Shown here in pieces: positions 42,618-51,394 of a stretch of 64,000 nt of DNA. The stretch lies in the NCBI RefSeq assembly GCF_900105135.1, contig NZ_LT629741.1:1860001-1924000 (forward strand), written 5' to 3'. How positions within the stretch are numbered: position 1 is the stretch's first letter; each line of letters opens with the position of its first letter. The stretch comes from Gramella sp. MAR_2010_147. Its GTDB lineage: Bacteria; Bacteroidota; Bacteroidia; Flavobacteriales; Flavobacteriaceae. Both the position numbers and the translations under genes were made by a program. Under the pieces are notes generated by a model, which was given only the letters and a program-made list of their open reading frames with translations, searched no databases and was not told the DNA's origin.

Positions 42618-44705
42618 TTACATTTCAGCTGCCTCCGCAGTCTCTTCTTTTTTAGTTTCCCCATTAGCTCTTTTCTTCTCAGTTAGAAAACTAAAGTTTT
42701 CAGAATACATCATCATCTGCTTTTCAAAAGATGCCGGTTGAGTTACTTTAATAGTGTTAATCTCTCCATTTTCATCCATTTCAGCAACCAATACAGGATT
42801 GATAAATCCACTATAAGGAGCAGATTTGAACTGAGCGTTTCGATCTAATACCTCTTTATGCATCTTCTGATCAACTTTCACTCCGTAGTTCTCCACAAGC
42901 TCTTTTACAGCTTCATAATCACCTTCAGATTTAATCCTTTGAGTTTCTCTTAAAAGCTCCCCGAAAAGTTCTCTTAGTTTCTGGTATTCTTTGATATCAA
43001 AATAAGTCTTACCGTCTTTTTCCACTTTTTCGATCACTCCTTCTTCCTTGCCTTTCTCAAAAACCCAGGCGCTTACCCACTGGCGGTTTCTCATGTGAGC
43101 CTCTTCAACATCGTCTCCAAGCTCTAACCTCACCAACTGAGTCATTAGTCCGTTTCTGATATAATCGTTGTAAGCAGCTTTCCCGAGCTCTTCAGCATTA
43201 TCTGTAAGTCCAAGCTCCTCAAGTTTTGGATCCATCAGGTAATACAGTCCTACAAGATCTGCACGACCTTCTTCCAAAGTCGAAGCGTAGCTCTTCAAAG
43301 TTTCTTTTGTAGTCCCTACTCCTTTGTTCAATTGTCCTGAAGCATGACCTACCACTTCGTGAAGTGCTGTATGTAATTTATCTGCCTGATTTCCGTATTT
43401 TTCTGAAAGGGCAATTTCCTCTTCATCATGGGCAAATTCCTTTAGTTTATCAGTTCCGCCGGCATTTTCATACGCGTTGATGATATTTCCAAGGGAAACA
43501 GATTTACTTCCATGAGCTTTTCTGATCCAGCTTGAATTTGGAAGGTTTACCCCAATTGGTGTACTTGGTGAAGCATCACCAGACTCTCCGGCAACGATCA
43601 CTGTTTTGTAAGTAACTCCTACTACAGAATCCTTCTTGTGCTCGTCCATAATTGGCGAATTATCTTCGAACCACTGAACATTCTGCTCTACCTTGCTCAT
43701 CTTCTCAGACATATCAAAATCTTTGATCTGAACAATGCTTTCATATGAACCTGTGTAACCCTTAGGATCGTTATATACTTCAATGAACGAGTTGATATAA
43801 TCGATATTTCCTTCAGTAGCTTCTACCCATGCAACGTTATACTCGTCCCAGGTTTGAAGATCTCCGGTATTGTAATAATCGATCAAAAGACCTAAAGCAT
43901 TTGCCTGTTTTTCATTTTCAGCAACAGCTTTTGCTTTCTCCAGCCATTTTACGATCTCATCGATCGCTTCCCCGTAAAGTCCGCCACTTTTGTAAACTTT
44001 CTCTACCAGTTTTCCATTCTCCTTCACCAACTTGGTATTGATTCCATAAGCCAATGGCTTTTCCGGATTTGGTGATTTCTTATTGGCATAGAATGCATCC
44101 ACCTCGGCGGCTGTAATTCCTTCACCATACATATTTACGGCAGAACCTTCGATCAAACCATCAGCCTCGTTCAGATTTACTTTTTTCGCGTCCTTATCGT
44201 TAAAGATCACTTCGTAAGCTTCACCGGTAAGGTCTGTATTGGTTTCTTTAAGCAAAGTATCAAAATATTCTTTGCTGAATTCAGGCTTTAACTTGGCATT
44301 TGAATAATGGTGGTGAATTCCGTTAGAAAACCAAACTCTTTTTAAATAGGTTTCAAAAGCCTTCCAGTCTTCAGAAGACTTATCACCTTCATAATTTACA
44401 TAGATATTCTCTAAAGCCTCACGGATAGTAAGATTGTGACGGTAATTCTGATCCCAGATAATATCACGTCCTGAAAGTCCCGCCTGAGTAAGGTAATAAA
44501 CAAGTTTTTGCTCTTTCAAGCTTAAGTTTTCCCATCCCGGGATCTGATACCGCAGAATTTTAAGATCTGCAAATTCATCTGCTTTAAAATTGAAATCTTC
44601 CGCAGAATTTTCTGTCTGAGCCATTTCCGGATCTTTCTTATCCTGATCACAGGATACGAAAGTAAGCGCTGCAGCTAACAGACAAGTACTTAATATTTTG
44701 TTCAT
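42618..44705 (-). CDS. Dipeptidyl peptidase III-like (M49) lipoprotein
   Basis: 695 residues. A lipoprotein signal (LLAAALTFVSC, Cys19) is followed by an M49-type domain. HEVVGH (449-454) corresponds to the family's HELLGH zinc motif, and EEGRAD (478-483) to EECRAE. DPP III removes dipeptides from peptide N-termini; this copy is probably held on the envelope rather than cytosolic. Length is typical. It has its own terminators on both sides. Confidence 0.92.
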   Translation of the reverse strand: MNKILSTCLLAAALTFVSCDQDKKDPEMAQTENSAEDFNFKADEFADLKILRYQIPGWENLSLKEQKLVYYLTQAGLSGRDIIWDQNYRHNLTIREALENIYVNYEGDKSSEDWKAFETYLKRVWFSNGIHHHYSNAKLKPEFSKEYFDTLLKETNTDLTGEAYEVIFNDKDAKKVNLNEADGLIEGSAVNMYGEGITAAEVDAFYANKKSPNPEKPLAYGINTKLVKENGKLVEKVYKSGGLYGEAIDEIVKWLEKAKAVAENEKQANALGLLIDYYNTGDLQTWDEYNVAWVEATEGNIDYINSFIEVYNDPKGYTGSYESIVQIKDFDMSEKMSKVEQNVQWFEDNSPIMDEHKKDSVVGVTYKTVIVAGESGDASPSTPIGVNLPNSSWIRKAHGSKSVSLGNIINAYENAGGTDKLKEFAHDEEEIALSEKYGNQADKLHTALHEVVGHASGQLNKGVGTTKETLKSYASTLEEGRADLVGLYYLMDPKLEELGLTDNAEELGKAAYNDYIRNGLMTQLVRLELGDDVEEAHMRNRQWVSAWVFEKGKEEGVIEKVEKDGKTYFDIKEYQKLRELFGELLRETQRIKSEGDYEAVKELVENYGVKVDQKMHKEVLDRNAQFKSAPYSGFINPVLVAEMDENGEINTIKVTQPASFEKQMMMYSENFSFLTEKKRANGETKKEETAEAAEM

Positions 44706-44739
44706 GTTGTTAAGAAATTTTGAGGCGCTAAGATATAAA

Positions 44740-44777
44740 AACGGGGAATCAAATTTTAATAAAATTGATTCCCCGTT
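44740..44777 (-). terminator. Terminator after the M20 peptidase gene
   Basis: The arms AACGGGGAATCAA and TTGATTCCCCGTT form a 13-bp stem. Read on the minus strand the stem runs into TTTTT. It separates the M20 gene from the M49 gene. Confidence 0.85.
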
Positions 44778-44803
44778 GATTAAGAGATTTAGTCTTTTTG
44801 AAT

Positions 44804-44830
44804 AGATCCTGAATCAAGTTCAGGATGACA
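44804..44830. repeat. Single family-1 palindromic repeat
   Basis: Stem ATCCTGAA/TTCAGGAT with the usual TCAAG centre and TGAC tail. It lies 15 bases beyond the M20 stop codon and is the last family-1 copy seen in the window. Confidence 0.8.
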
Positions 44831-44845
44831 CCAGCAGAAGTAAAT

Positions 44846-46237
44846 CTATTTTTTACTCATTTCAGTAAAATGTTTATAGAACCAAGGAATGGTTTCAATC
44901 CCCTTCAGGTAATTCCAGACTCCGAAATGCTCATTTGGAGAATGTATCGCATCGGTATCTAAACCAAAGCCCATCAGGATGATCTTACTATCCAATTCTT
45001 TTTCAAAAAGGGAAACGATTGGAATACTTCCACCGCTTCGCTGTGGAATTGGTGTTTTCCCGCAGGTTTCTTCATACGCCTTGCTCGCCGCCTGATATCC
45101 AATGGTATTTATTGGAGTCACATACGGATACCCGCCATGATGTGGTTTCACTTCTACTCTTACTGAATCTGGTGCCAGACTTTCAAAATGTTTTTTAAAT
45201 AGTTCGGTGATCTCTTTCCAATCTTGATTCGGTACTAAACGCATGGAAATCTTTGCATATGCTTTAGAAGGAAGTACTGTTTTAGCACCTTCTCCAATAT
45301 AGCCTCCCCACATTCCGTTGACATCCAGTGTTGGTCTGATTGAACCTCTTTCTAAAGTAGAATATCCTTTCTCTCCATGAACATCTTTTATGTCCAGTTT
45401 CTCCTTGTACTCTTCTAAACTGAAAGGAGCTTCAGCCATTTTAGATCTCTCCTCATCACTTAGGTTTTCAACATTATCATAAAAACCTGGAATAGTAATA
45501 TGATTATTCTCGTCTGTAAGTTGACTAATCATCTGGCTTAAAATATTCAGCGGATTTGCTACGGCACCTCCGTAAAGTCCCGAATGCAAATCCCTATTAG
45601 CACCAGTCACCTCTACTTCCACATAAGAAAGTCCGCGAAGACCTGTGGTAATTGAAGGAGTGTCTTTAGAGATCATTCCGGTATCGGAGATCAGGATGAC
45701 ATCATTCTGAAGTTTTTCCTTATTCTCCTTGATCCACCAGTCCAGGTGTTCACTTCCTACTTCTTCTTCACCTTCTATCATAAACTTCACATTGCAGGGA
45801 AGTTCATCATTTTTGGTCATGTATTCCATCGCTTTCACGTGCATATACATTTGCCCTTTATCATCACAGGAACCTCTTGCAAAAATGGCTCCTTCAGGAT
45901 GGATCTTAGTTTCCTTTATCACTGGCTCAAACGGTGGTGAATCCCAAAGATCCAAAGGATCTGGCGGCTGCACATCATAATGACCATATACCAAGACCGT
46001 CGGTAAGTTTTTATCAATAATTTTTTCAGCATACACCACAGGATGCCCGGGTGTTTCCGAAACTTCTGCCGTATCACAACCGGCTTCAAGAAGTCTCGCT
46101 TTCACCGCTTCCGCAGCTTTGAGCATGTCTCCTTTATAGGCAGGATCGGCTGAAATGGAAGGAATCTTTAGCAAATCTACCAGTTCATCCAGAAACCTGT
46201 CTTTATTCTTATTTAAGTAGTCTTTTATTGAATCCAT
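44846..46237 (-). CDS. M20 family dipeptidase
   Basis: 463 residues. Metal-binding signatures are VLVYGHYDVQPPDPLDLWDS, RGSCDDKGQM and the catalytic EGEEEVGS, with a dimerisation (lid) domain in the middle and HSPNEHFG near the end. This fits M20A dipeptidases (CNDP/PepV-like) that cut dipeptides in the cytosol, as no signal peptide is present. Together with DUF885 and M49, three peptidases lie within 7 kb, which suggests peptide use as a nutrient. Confidence 0.93.
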   Translation of the reverse strand: MDSIKDYLNKNKDRFLDELVDLLKIPSISADPAYKGDMLKAAEAVKARLLEAGCDTAEVSETPGHPVVYAEKIIDKNLPTVLVYGHYDVQPPDPLDLWDSPPFEPVIKETKIHPEGAIFARGSCDDKGQMYMHVKAMEYMTKNDELPCNVKFMIEGEEEVGSEHLDWWIKENKEKLQNDVILISDTGMISKDTPSITTGLRGLSYVEVEVTGANRDLHSGLYGGAVANPLNILSQMISQLTDENNHITIPGFYDNVENLSDEERSKMAEAPFSLEEYKEKLDIKDVHGEKGYSTLERGSIRPTLDVNGMWGGYIGEGAKTVLPSKAYAKISMRLVPNQDWKEITELFKKHFESLAPDSVRVEVKPHHGGYPYVTPINTIGYQAASKAYEETCGKTPIPQRSGGSIPIVSLFEKELDSKIILMGFGLDTDAIHSPNEHFGVWNYLKGIETIPWFYKHFTEMSKK

Positions 46238-46450
46238 GAATTTAATTTCAAGTTTGCGTAAAGTTACTAAGTTCTCTTTGGAAAACGATAATCGAATTCC
46301 GCTCTCTTTCTTAAGTGTGAGCTAAATTTTTCCAGGAGTTCTAAAAAAATTTAGGATTTCAATAGAATCTGTAAATCAGCCAGTTGAAAACAGTGAAATT
46401 TCACCACTAATTTTTTAGAAGATTTTTTTTAATATTTTCCTTCAACACTA
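46238..46450. other. Gap without a recognised gene
   Basis: This is part of the 305-base space between the M20 start and tRNA-Leu. It is A/T-rich with several T-runs. No open frame, repeat family or clear hairpin was found; it probably holds the M20 promoter. Confidence 0.5.
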
Positions 46451-46480
46451 TTTGAAATTTAAAAACAATAATTATATTTG
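46451..46480 (+). promoter_or_regulatory. Promoter of tRNA-Leu
   Basis: TTTG at 46451-46454 and TATATTTG at 46473-46480 are 18 bases apart. This is an exact match to the Bacteroidota -33/-7 pattern TTTG-N17-23-TAnnTTTG. The tRNA begins 62 bases downstream. Confidence 0.8.
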
Positions 46481-46542
46481 CACCCGCTTAAGTAATTAAG
46501 CAAGGAATCACAACGAGTCCTAAGTGTTGTGAAACTTTAAAT

Positions 46543-46624
46543 GCGGGCGTGGTGGAATTGGTAGACACGCTAGACTTAGGATCTAGTGCCGCGAGGTGTG
46601 AAGGTTCGAGTCCTTTCGCCCGCA
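46543..46624 (+). tRNA. tRNA-Leu (anticodon UAG)
   Basis: An 82-base cloverleaf. The acceptor is GCGGGCG/CGCCCGC with discriminator A, the anticodon loop reads ACTTAGG (TAG), the variable arm is long and the T-arm has GGTTCGAGTCC. It reads CUA and related leucine codons. No CCA is encoded. Confidence 0.96.
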
Positions 46625-46646
46625 CTTCGGCAAGCTCAGTGCAGGC
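46620..46646. repeat. Repeat-like element fused to the tRNA-Leu 3' end
   Basis: CTTCGGCAAGCTCAGTGCAG directly follows the tRNA. Its end AGTGC can pair with GCACT formed by the last tRNA bases and the element. The phrase resembles a dispersed element I have seen in Bacteroidota spacers; only one copy is in this window. Confidence 0.45.
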
Positions 46647-46653
46647 CAAACAG

Positions 46654-46684
46654 AAAAGCCGACTTTAACGAGTCGGCTTTTTTT
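46654..46684 (+). terminator. Terminator of tRNA-Leu
   Basis: The arms AAAAGCCGACT and AGTCGGCTTTT with a six-base loop are followed by more T. A textbook rho-independent terminator, 29 bases after the tRNA. Confidence 0.92.
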
Positions 46685-46737
46685 ATTTAGGCATCATAGC
46701 TTTTACCTTTAATAAAGACTGATAATTAAGCCTATCT

Positions 46738-46767
46738 AAAAAAAAAGCCTCATACGAGTATGAGACC
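46738..46767 (-). terminator. Terminator of the STAS gene
   Basis: The arms CTCATAC and GTATGAG (46749-46764) are followed, on the minus strand, by a run of nine T (46738-46746). It lies about 60 bases beyond the STAS stop codon. Confidence 0.8.
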
Positions 46768-46825
46768 TTCCTAACATAAGTAGGCTAAACGGATTCTTTG
46801 AAAACCTATTTTCTGAAATTAGGGC

Positions 46826-47119
46826 TTAATCCAGAATGGTTTTCAAACCGCTCCTATTTATAATATCATTTAGACAAGAAGTCTTATTCAATAAAATATT
46901 CACTTCTTTAGAAATTTGCTGTGCTTTATTTTTAAATTGAAAAAGCATGTAAATACCCGGAATATCTATGTAATCCACTTCGGTAATATCAAGTACCAGG
47001 TGATTCCTTGTAAACAAGAGTTCGTTTAGATGGTTTTGAACCTTAAGAGCATTATCAGATGTTAACTTTCCAACAATTTTTAAAATACCTTTTTCATCTA
47101 CTTCTATATACATTGCCAT
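46826..47119 (-). CDS. STAS domain protein without phosphoacceptor serine
   Basis: 97 residues, the size of a single STAS domain (anti-sigma antagonist type). The normal switch motif, around a phosphorylated serine (DSSG), reads YIDIPGIYML here, so the serine is replaced by proline. Control by an RsbW-type kinase is therefore unlikely and the domain may be a constitutive binding module. It lies 243 bases after the LytTR gene on the same strand. Confidence 0.82.
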   Translation of the reverse strand: MAMYIEVDEKGILKIVGKLTSDNALKVQNHLNELLFTRNHLVLDITEVDYIDIPGIYMLFQFKNKAQQISKEVNILLNKTSCLNDIINRSGLKTILD

Positions 47120-47362
47120 ATTTACGCTACTCCTTAAAATTGATAAAAAGAATTTGTACAGGAAGAATATTTAACCAATGTAGGGAAGAAGGTACTTTTT
47201 TCTTTTCTATCATAACCTAACCAAAACCTGATAGCCTGCACAAATTCAATATCAAAAATAGAGGGATTTATCATTGATATTTGAATTTTTAGACGGATGG
47301 CAGGTTAACTTAGACGAGCTGTTTAAATAATGATGCAAGGTGAAAATATGCCGAAAAAGAAT

Positions 47363-48079
47363 CTACAGCAGGTTTAAAACCTTCATTAAATCGGCCCGTT
47401 TAGATCTGCTAATAGGAATAACGTCTTTACCTATCAAAACTGAATTATCTTCAATATCAATGATCATTCTTATATTGATAATGAACGATCGGTGTATTTT
47501 AAGGAATGTAGAACCTGGTAATTTCTCTTCAATTTTCTTTAGTGTAGAATGCACCACGTAATCTTTAGAAATGGTTTTTATAAGAATATAATCGCCCCGG
47601 GCTTCTATAAATTTGATAGAAGAAATGGTAATTTTCACTAAGCGCCTGGAAACGCTAATAAACATTTCATCATCTTCAGTCTCCTGTTTCATGGTTTCTG
47701 AAGTGCTTTTTTGTTCTATTGTTTGTTGTTCATTGGAAGCCTTTCTCAATGCCTTTTCAAAACGCTCACGAGTAAAAGGTTTTACAAGATAATCTACAAT
47801 CATTTCATACTCAAAAGCCGCAAGCGCAAAATTTTTATCTGAAGAGGTTAGAATAATCCTTGGCGGGTTTTGCAATGTTTCAATCAAATCAAAACCAGTG
47901 AAACCCGGCATATGGATATCTAAAAAAATTAAATCTATATCGGCATTCTTATTCAAGAATTTAATGGCTTCCATAGCGCTATTAAAGGACCCTTTCAAGT
48001 CAAGGTGTGTATTCTCACTTACTAATTGCTGTAAGATGGCCCTGGCAGTTTCTTCATCGTCTATAATGATACATTTCAT
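47363..48079 (-). CDS. LytTR-type response regulator
   Basis: 238 residues. The receiver domain (1-120) has the acidic pair IIDDEE, phosphoacceptor D54 in FLDIHMPGF and KPFTRERF. The C-terminal LytTR DNA-binding domain (about 138-238) contains the segments FIEARGDYILIKT and FLKIHRSFIINI. Phosphorylation would switch DNA binding at target promoters. It starts 5 bases after the Hpt gene, so both are in one operon with the histidine kinase. Confidence 0.94.
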   Translation of the reverse strand: MKCIIIDDEETARAILQQLVSENTHLDLKGSFNSAMEAIKFLNKNADIDLIFLDIHMPGFTGFDLIETLQNPPRIILTSSDKNFALAAFEYEMIVDYLVKPFTRERFEKALRKASNEQQTIEQKSTSETMKQETEDDEMFISVSRRLVKITISSIKFIEARGDYILIKTISKDYVVHSTLKKIEEKLPGSTFLKIHRSFIINIRMIIDIEDNSVLIGKDVIPISRSKRADLMKVLNLL

Positions 48080-48084
48080 ATTCC

Positions 48085-48411
48085 CTAAATTTCACAGGAT
48101 TCAACAAAGCTTTTTAATTGCCCCAAATATATTTCAAACTTCTCTTTATACCTATCTTCTTTTTCACGTAAAGCCTCTTCATAATCTATAGCTAGCTTAT
48201 ATGCTTCTTCCATTTGAAATATGCCTATTTTATGCTTAATCTTATGTATATTCTCTGCGGCCTTTTCAAATTCCCGGGCTGAGATGTTTTTTTTATAAGA
48301 CTGAATCTCTACCGGAAGTTCCTTTTTTATGATCGTGATGATTTTTCTTTCAAAATCCTTATCACCGCCAGATAGCTGTTTTATATAATCGAGATTTGGA
48401 GACTTTAACAT
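48085..48411 (-). CDS. Histidine phosphotransfer (Hpt) protein
   Basis: 108 residues, all helical. NIHKIKHKIGIFQM fits the Hpt motif HxxKG/H, with H56 as the likely phosphate carrier. Hpt proteins move phosphate between a receiver domain and another receiver. It lies 4 bases after the kinase gene and 5 before the LytTR gene. The kinase has no receiver of its own, so the single-domain receiver upstream (50975-51394) would be the natural intermediate; this is inference. Confidence 0.82.
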   Translation of the reverse strand: MLKSPNLDYIKQLSGGDKDFERKIITIIKKELPVEIQSYKKNISAREFEKAAENIHKIKHKIGIFQMEEAYKLAIDYEEALREKEDRYKEKFEIYLGQLKSFVESCEI

Positions 48412-48415
48412 TATT

Positions 48416-50791
48416 TCATTTTTTAACTATCGCATTTTTTAAACTAAAATAGAACGTGGTTCCCTTACCAATTTCACTCTCCAGCCAGATCTTTCCATTA
48501 TAAAGCTCTATAATTTTTTTTACAATACTCAATCCAATCCCGCTGGACATATCGTTGTTTCCTAGTGACCTGAAAATTTTAAATATTTTATCATGGTCTT
48601 CTGGAGCGATTCCAATGCCGTTGTCTTTAACCGAAAAAATATAGGCAGAGCCATTTTGGGTATGATCTATTTCAATTCGCCCATCTTTTTTATTACTATA
48701 GTTTATAGCATTTCCCAGCAAATTCTGAAAAAGTTGCTGCATTCTTGTCGCATCGGCAACAATTTCCGGCAATGGCTTACAAACCGAAATCTCAATATGT
48801 TTAGGAACATAAAGCATCTCCTGTACCTCTTCTAATAATGTGTTTAGATCTATTCTTCTATTATCTACCCGGTCGCTATCAATGCTTGAATATTTAAGGA
48901 TATTTTCAATAAGATGATCCATTTTTTCAATCCGGGTTTGCATGAGGTCTAAATTGGTAAGACTTTCCTCCCCTAGCTGATTTCTAAAATCTTCTTTTGT
49001 CCAGCTTAATAATGCTGAAATATTCCTCAAAGGAGATTTAAGATCATGACTTACAATATGCGCATATTCATTGAGTTGTTCATTTTGCCGCTCAAGATTT
49101 TGAAGCAGGCGCTCTTTTTGTATTTCCAGGTTTTTTTGCCTCGTAATATCCAGGTGAATAAGTATAAAACCCTGTTGCTCCCCGTTTATATCAAAATTTG
49201 GAGCACCACTTACCAGCCAGTATCTCTTTTTTCCTGTTTTAGTCTTGATTTTAACTTCAAATGGTTCAGAAATAAACATCCCCAAATTCATAAAATTCTG
49301 TACCCTGTCTGATTCCTCTTGATAATTAAAAACCTCAGAAACCGATTTACCTAACAATTCTTCCTGATCGTAGCCACTTAAATCAGTAAAACTTTGATTC
49401 GCTAGTAATACAATGCCTTCGTTACTTACTTCCAGTAAGCCAAGGTTCATGTTTGCTATAATATTACTATATTTTTCCTTTTGAGACTTAAGTGTATCCT
49501 TGTAATTCTTTTGCAGCGTAATGTCATTAAAACTCCATAAATGACCTTTGTAAGTGCCTTCTATATACACAGGAGTATAATTTCTTTCTAAAATTCTGCC
49601 ATCGGCAAGTTCCAGTTCTTCTCCAACTACACGAACTTTTCTTTTTAATACATCTTGCATCCGGCTCATAAAATGTGTTGGATCCTTAAAATAATCCATA
49701 AAGTTTTCAGCGCTATTTTTCAGGTTCGTGCCTTCCAACTCTTCTGGAGTTACCCCCATCTCGAACATGCTACAACACATTTCATTTACAAGTAGAACGT
49801 TGCGCTCTTCATCTTCAAGCAAAACACCGGTCTGAAGATTTTTCACAAGACTTGATAAACGTTCTTCAGATTCCTTTACCTTCTGCTTGGTTTGTAGATC
49901 GCTGGTTACATCTTCAATAATCGCAATTTGAAACTTAATATTGTTCTTTTCATCACGAACGGCAGAGACTGATGTTTTTGCCCAGATACTATTTTTATCT
50001 TTTGTAATGTATTTTTTTTCGAGACTAAAAGATTCGATTTCTGCATTTTTTAATCGAGACAGATAGGTCGCGGTCGTTTCATGATCATCCTTATGGGTGA
50101 TTTGCTTAATACCCAGTGGCATTAACTCCTCTTCAGAATATCCCAGCATAGTACAAAAAGCCTTATTTACTTTTGTAAACCCGGTTCTCCCAGGTTCCAT
50201 AAGTGTAATTCCCAGGGGGGAGTTATCAATAATAATATCTAACTGACTTTTTTGTTCATTTAACTTCTCTTTGGTGAGTGTTTCTTCAGTTATATCTCTA
50301 ACAATACCCTGCGCGGCTTTAGGCTTCCCCTCGGGATCATAAATTATGGAAGCATTTATCTGGACTGTTTTTTCCTGATTATTCTTCGTAAGAATTACGG
50401 CTTTATAATTAGAAAAAGATCCTATATAAAAAAGCTGTTTAAACGCCTCTACGGTGTATGATTTATAATCGGGATGTACAAGATCAAGTAAATTTATATT
50501 TTCTGAAACATCAAATCCCAGTAATTCTTTGGCAGGATTGTTCATTCGTAATACCAAACCATCGATATCCATCACCACATATGCGTCGCTAATGTTTGAA
50601 AATACACCTTCTAATTCAGAGGTCTTTTCAGTGAGCAGCTGTTGTAATTGTTCACTAGATTGTTTCAAAGCTTCAGAAAGGTCAAAAAGCTTTCTGGATT
50701 TTTTTTCGAGATTTCTTTCGGCTATTATTCGTGCAGACTTTTCCTTTTTCAGCCTAAGTTCTAATTCGTTAATTCTTTCGGTTAAGTCCAT
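48416..50791 (-). CDS. Soluble multi-PAS sensor histidine kinase
   Basis: 791 residues. An N-terminal coiled coil (about 1-60) is followed by four PAS domains (about 60-170, 183-300, 310-425 and 437-555), a HisKA domain with H582 in HIVSHDLKSPLRN, and an HATPase domain. The ATPase domain has NLLGNAINYSN, DNGIGIAPED and SSGIGLSIVKK. No membrane helix is present, so it senses an internal cue such as redox state, light or a ligand; which one is not shown. It heads an operon with Hpt and the LytTR regulator. Confidence 0.93.
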   Translation of the reverse strand: MDLTERINELELRLKKEKSARIIAERNLEKKSRKLFDLSEALKQSSEQLQQLLTEKTSELEGVFSNISDAYVVMDIDGLVLRMNNPAKELLGFDVSENINLLDLVHPDYKSYTVEAFKQLFYIGSFSNYKAVILTKNNQEKTVQINASIIYDPEGKPKAAQGIVRDITEETLTKEKLNEQKSQLDIIIDNSPLGITLMEPGRTGFTKVNKAFCTMLGYSEEELMPLGIKQITHKDDHETTATYLSRLKNAEIESFSLEKKYITKDKNSIWAKTSVSAVRDEKNNIKFQIAIIEDVTSDLQTKQKVKESEERLSSLVKNLQTGVLLEDEERNVLLVNEMCCSMFEMGVTPEELEGTNLKNSAENFMDYFKDPTHFMSRMQDVLKRKVRVVGEELELADGRILERNYTPVYIEGTYKGHLWSFNDITLQKNYKDTLKSQKEKYSNIIANMNLGLLEVSNEGIVLLANQSFTDLSGYDQEELLGKSVSEVFNYQEESDRVQNFMNLGMFISEPFEVKIKTKTGKKRYWLVSGAPNFDINGEQQGFILIHLDITRQKNLEIQKERLLQNLERQNEQLNEYAHIVSHDLKSPLRNISALLSWTKEDFRNQLGEESLTNLDLMQTRIEKMDHLIENILKYSSIDSDRVDNRRIDLNTLLEEVQEMLYVPKHIEISVCKPLPEIVADATRMQQLFQNLLGNAINYSNKKDGRIEIDHTQNGSAYIFSVKDNGIGIAPEDHDKIFKIFRSLGNNDMSSGIGLSIVKKIIELYNGKIWLESEIGKGTTFYFSLKNAIVKK

Positions 50792-50974
50792 TTAATGTGG
50801 GAATTCTGAACATAATTTAGTTATTATATTCAGATTTAGTACATATCAAATTTGGCGAATTTTTGAGAAAGGTCAAAAAAATTCTTTTTACCAAATTTAA
50901 TAAAAAGTAATGTTTAGAATTTTCCAAAAATGATCAATACTGAAATATCAAAAAATGAGCCCCGGTAGTATTTG

Positions 50975-51394
50975 TTACCCGCTAACGTTAATAAGCTCAT
51001 TCTGGCTCCAATAATCTATTAACGCTTTGAGCTTCACCTCGTAATCTTCAAATTTAAAAGGCTTAATGATATAGCCCGCAATCCCGATCTTATAACATTC
51101 TAACACATCTTTTCTGTTATTGGAAGTTGTCAGGATAATTACCGGTAAGTATTTTAACTGATTATCGCTCTTTAGAATTCTTAGAAATTCTATCCCGGAG
51201 ATTTTAGGCATGTTAAGATCCAGAAGAAGAATATCAGGCAGGGGATCTCCAGATTGGAGCTGTTCAATAGCTTCTTCTCCATTTTTCGCCTCTATAATTT
51301 TCGGGACGTTTGGAAGCAAAGCAACGGTGCGACGTAACTTCATCACTTCTATAGCATCATCTTCTATAAAGAGAATATTCAATCTTTTGGACAT
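50975..51394 (-). CDS. Single-domain (CheY-like) response regulator
   Basis: 139 residues, a bare receiver. Acidic residues E11-D13 (FIEDDA), phosphoacceptor D59 (LLLDLNMPKISG), T90 and K111 (IIKPFKFEDY) are all present, so it should accept phosphate. With no output domain it probably acts by protein contact or as a relay between the kinase and Hpt. It is 183 bases upstream of the kinase gene on the same strand and divergent from the giant repeat protein gene. Confidence 0.92.
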   Translation of the reverse strand: MSKRLNILFIEDDAIEVMKLRRTVALLPNVPKIIEAKNGEEAIEQLQSGDPLPDILLLDLNMPKISGIEFLRILKSDNQLKYLPVIILTTSNNRKDVLECYKIGIAGYIIKPFKFEDYEVKLKALIDYWSQNELINVSG

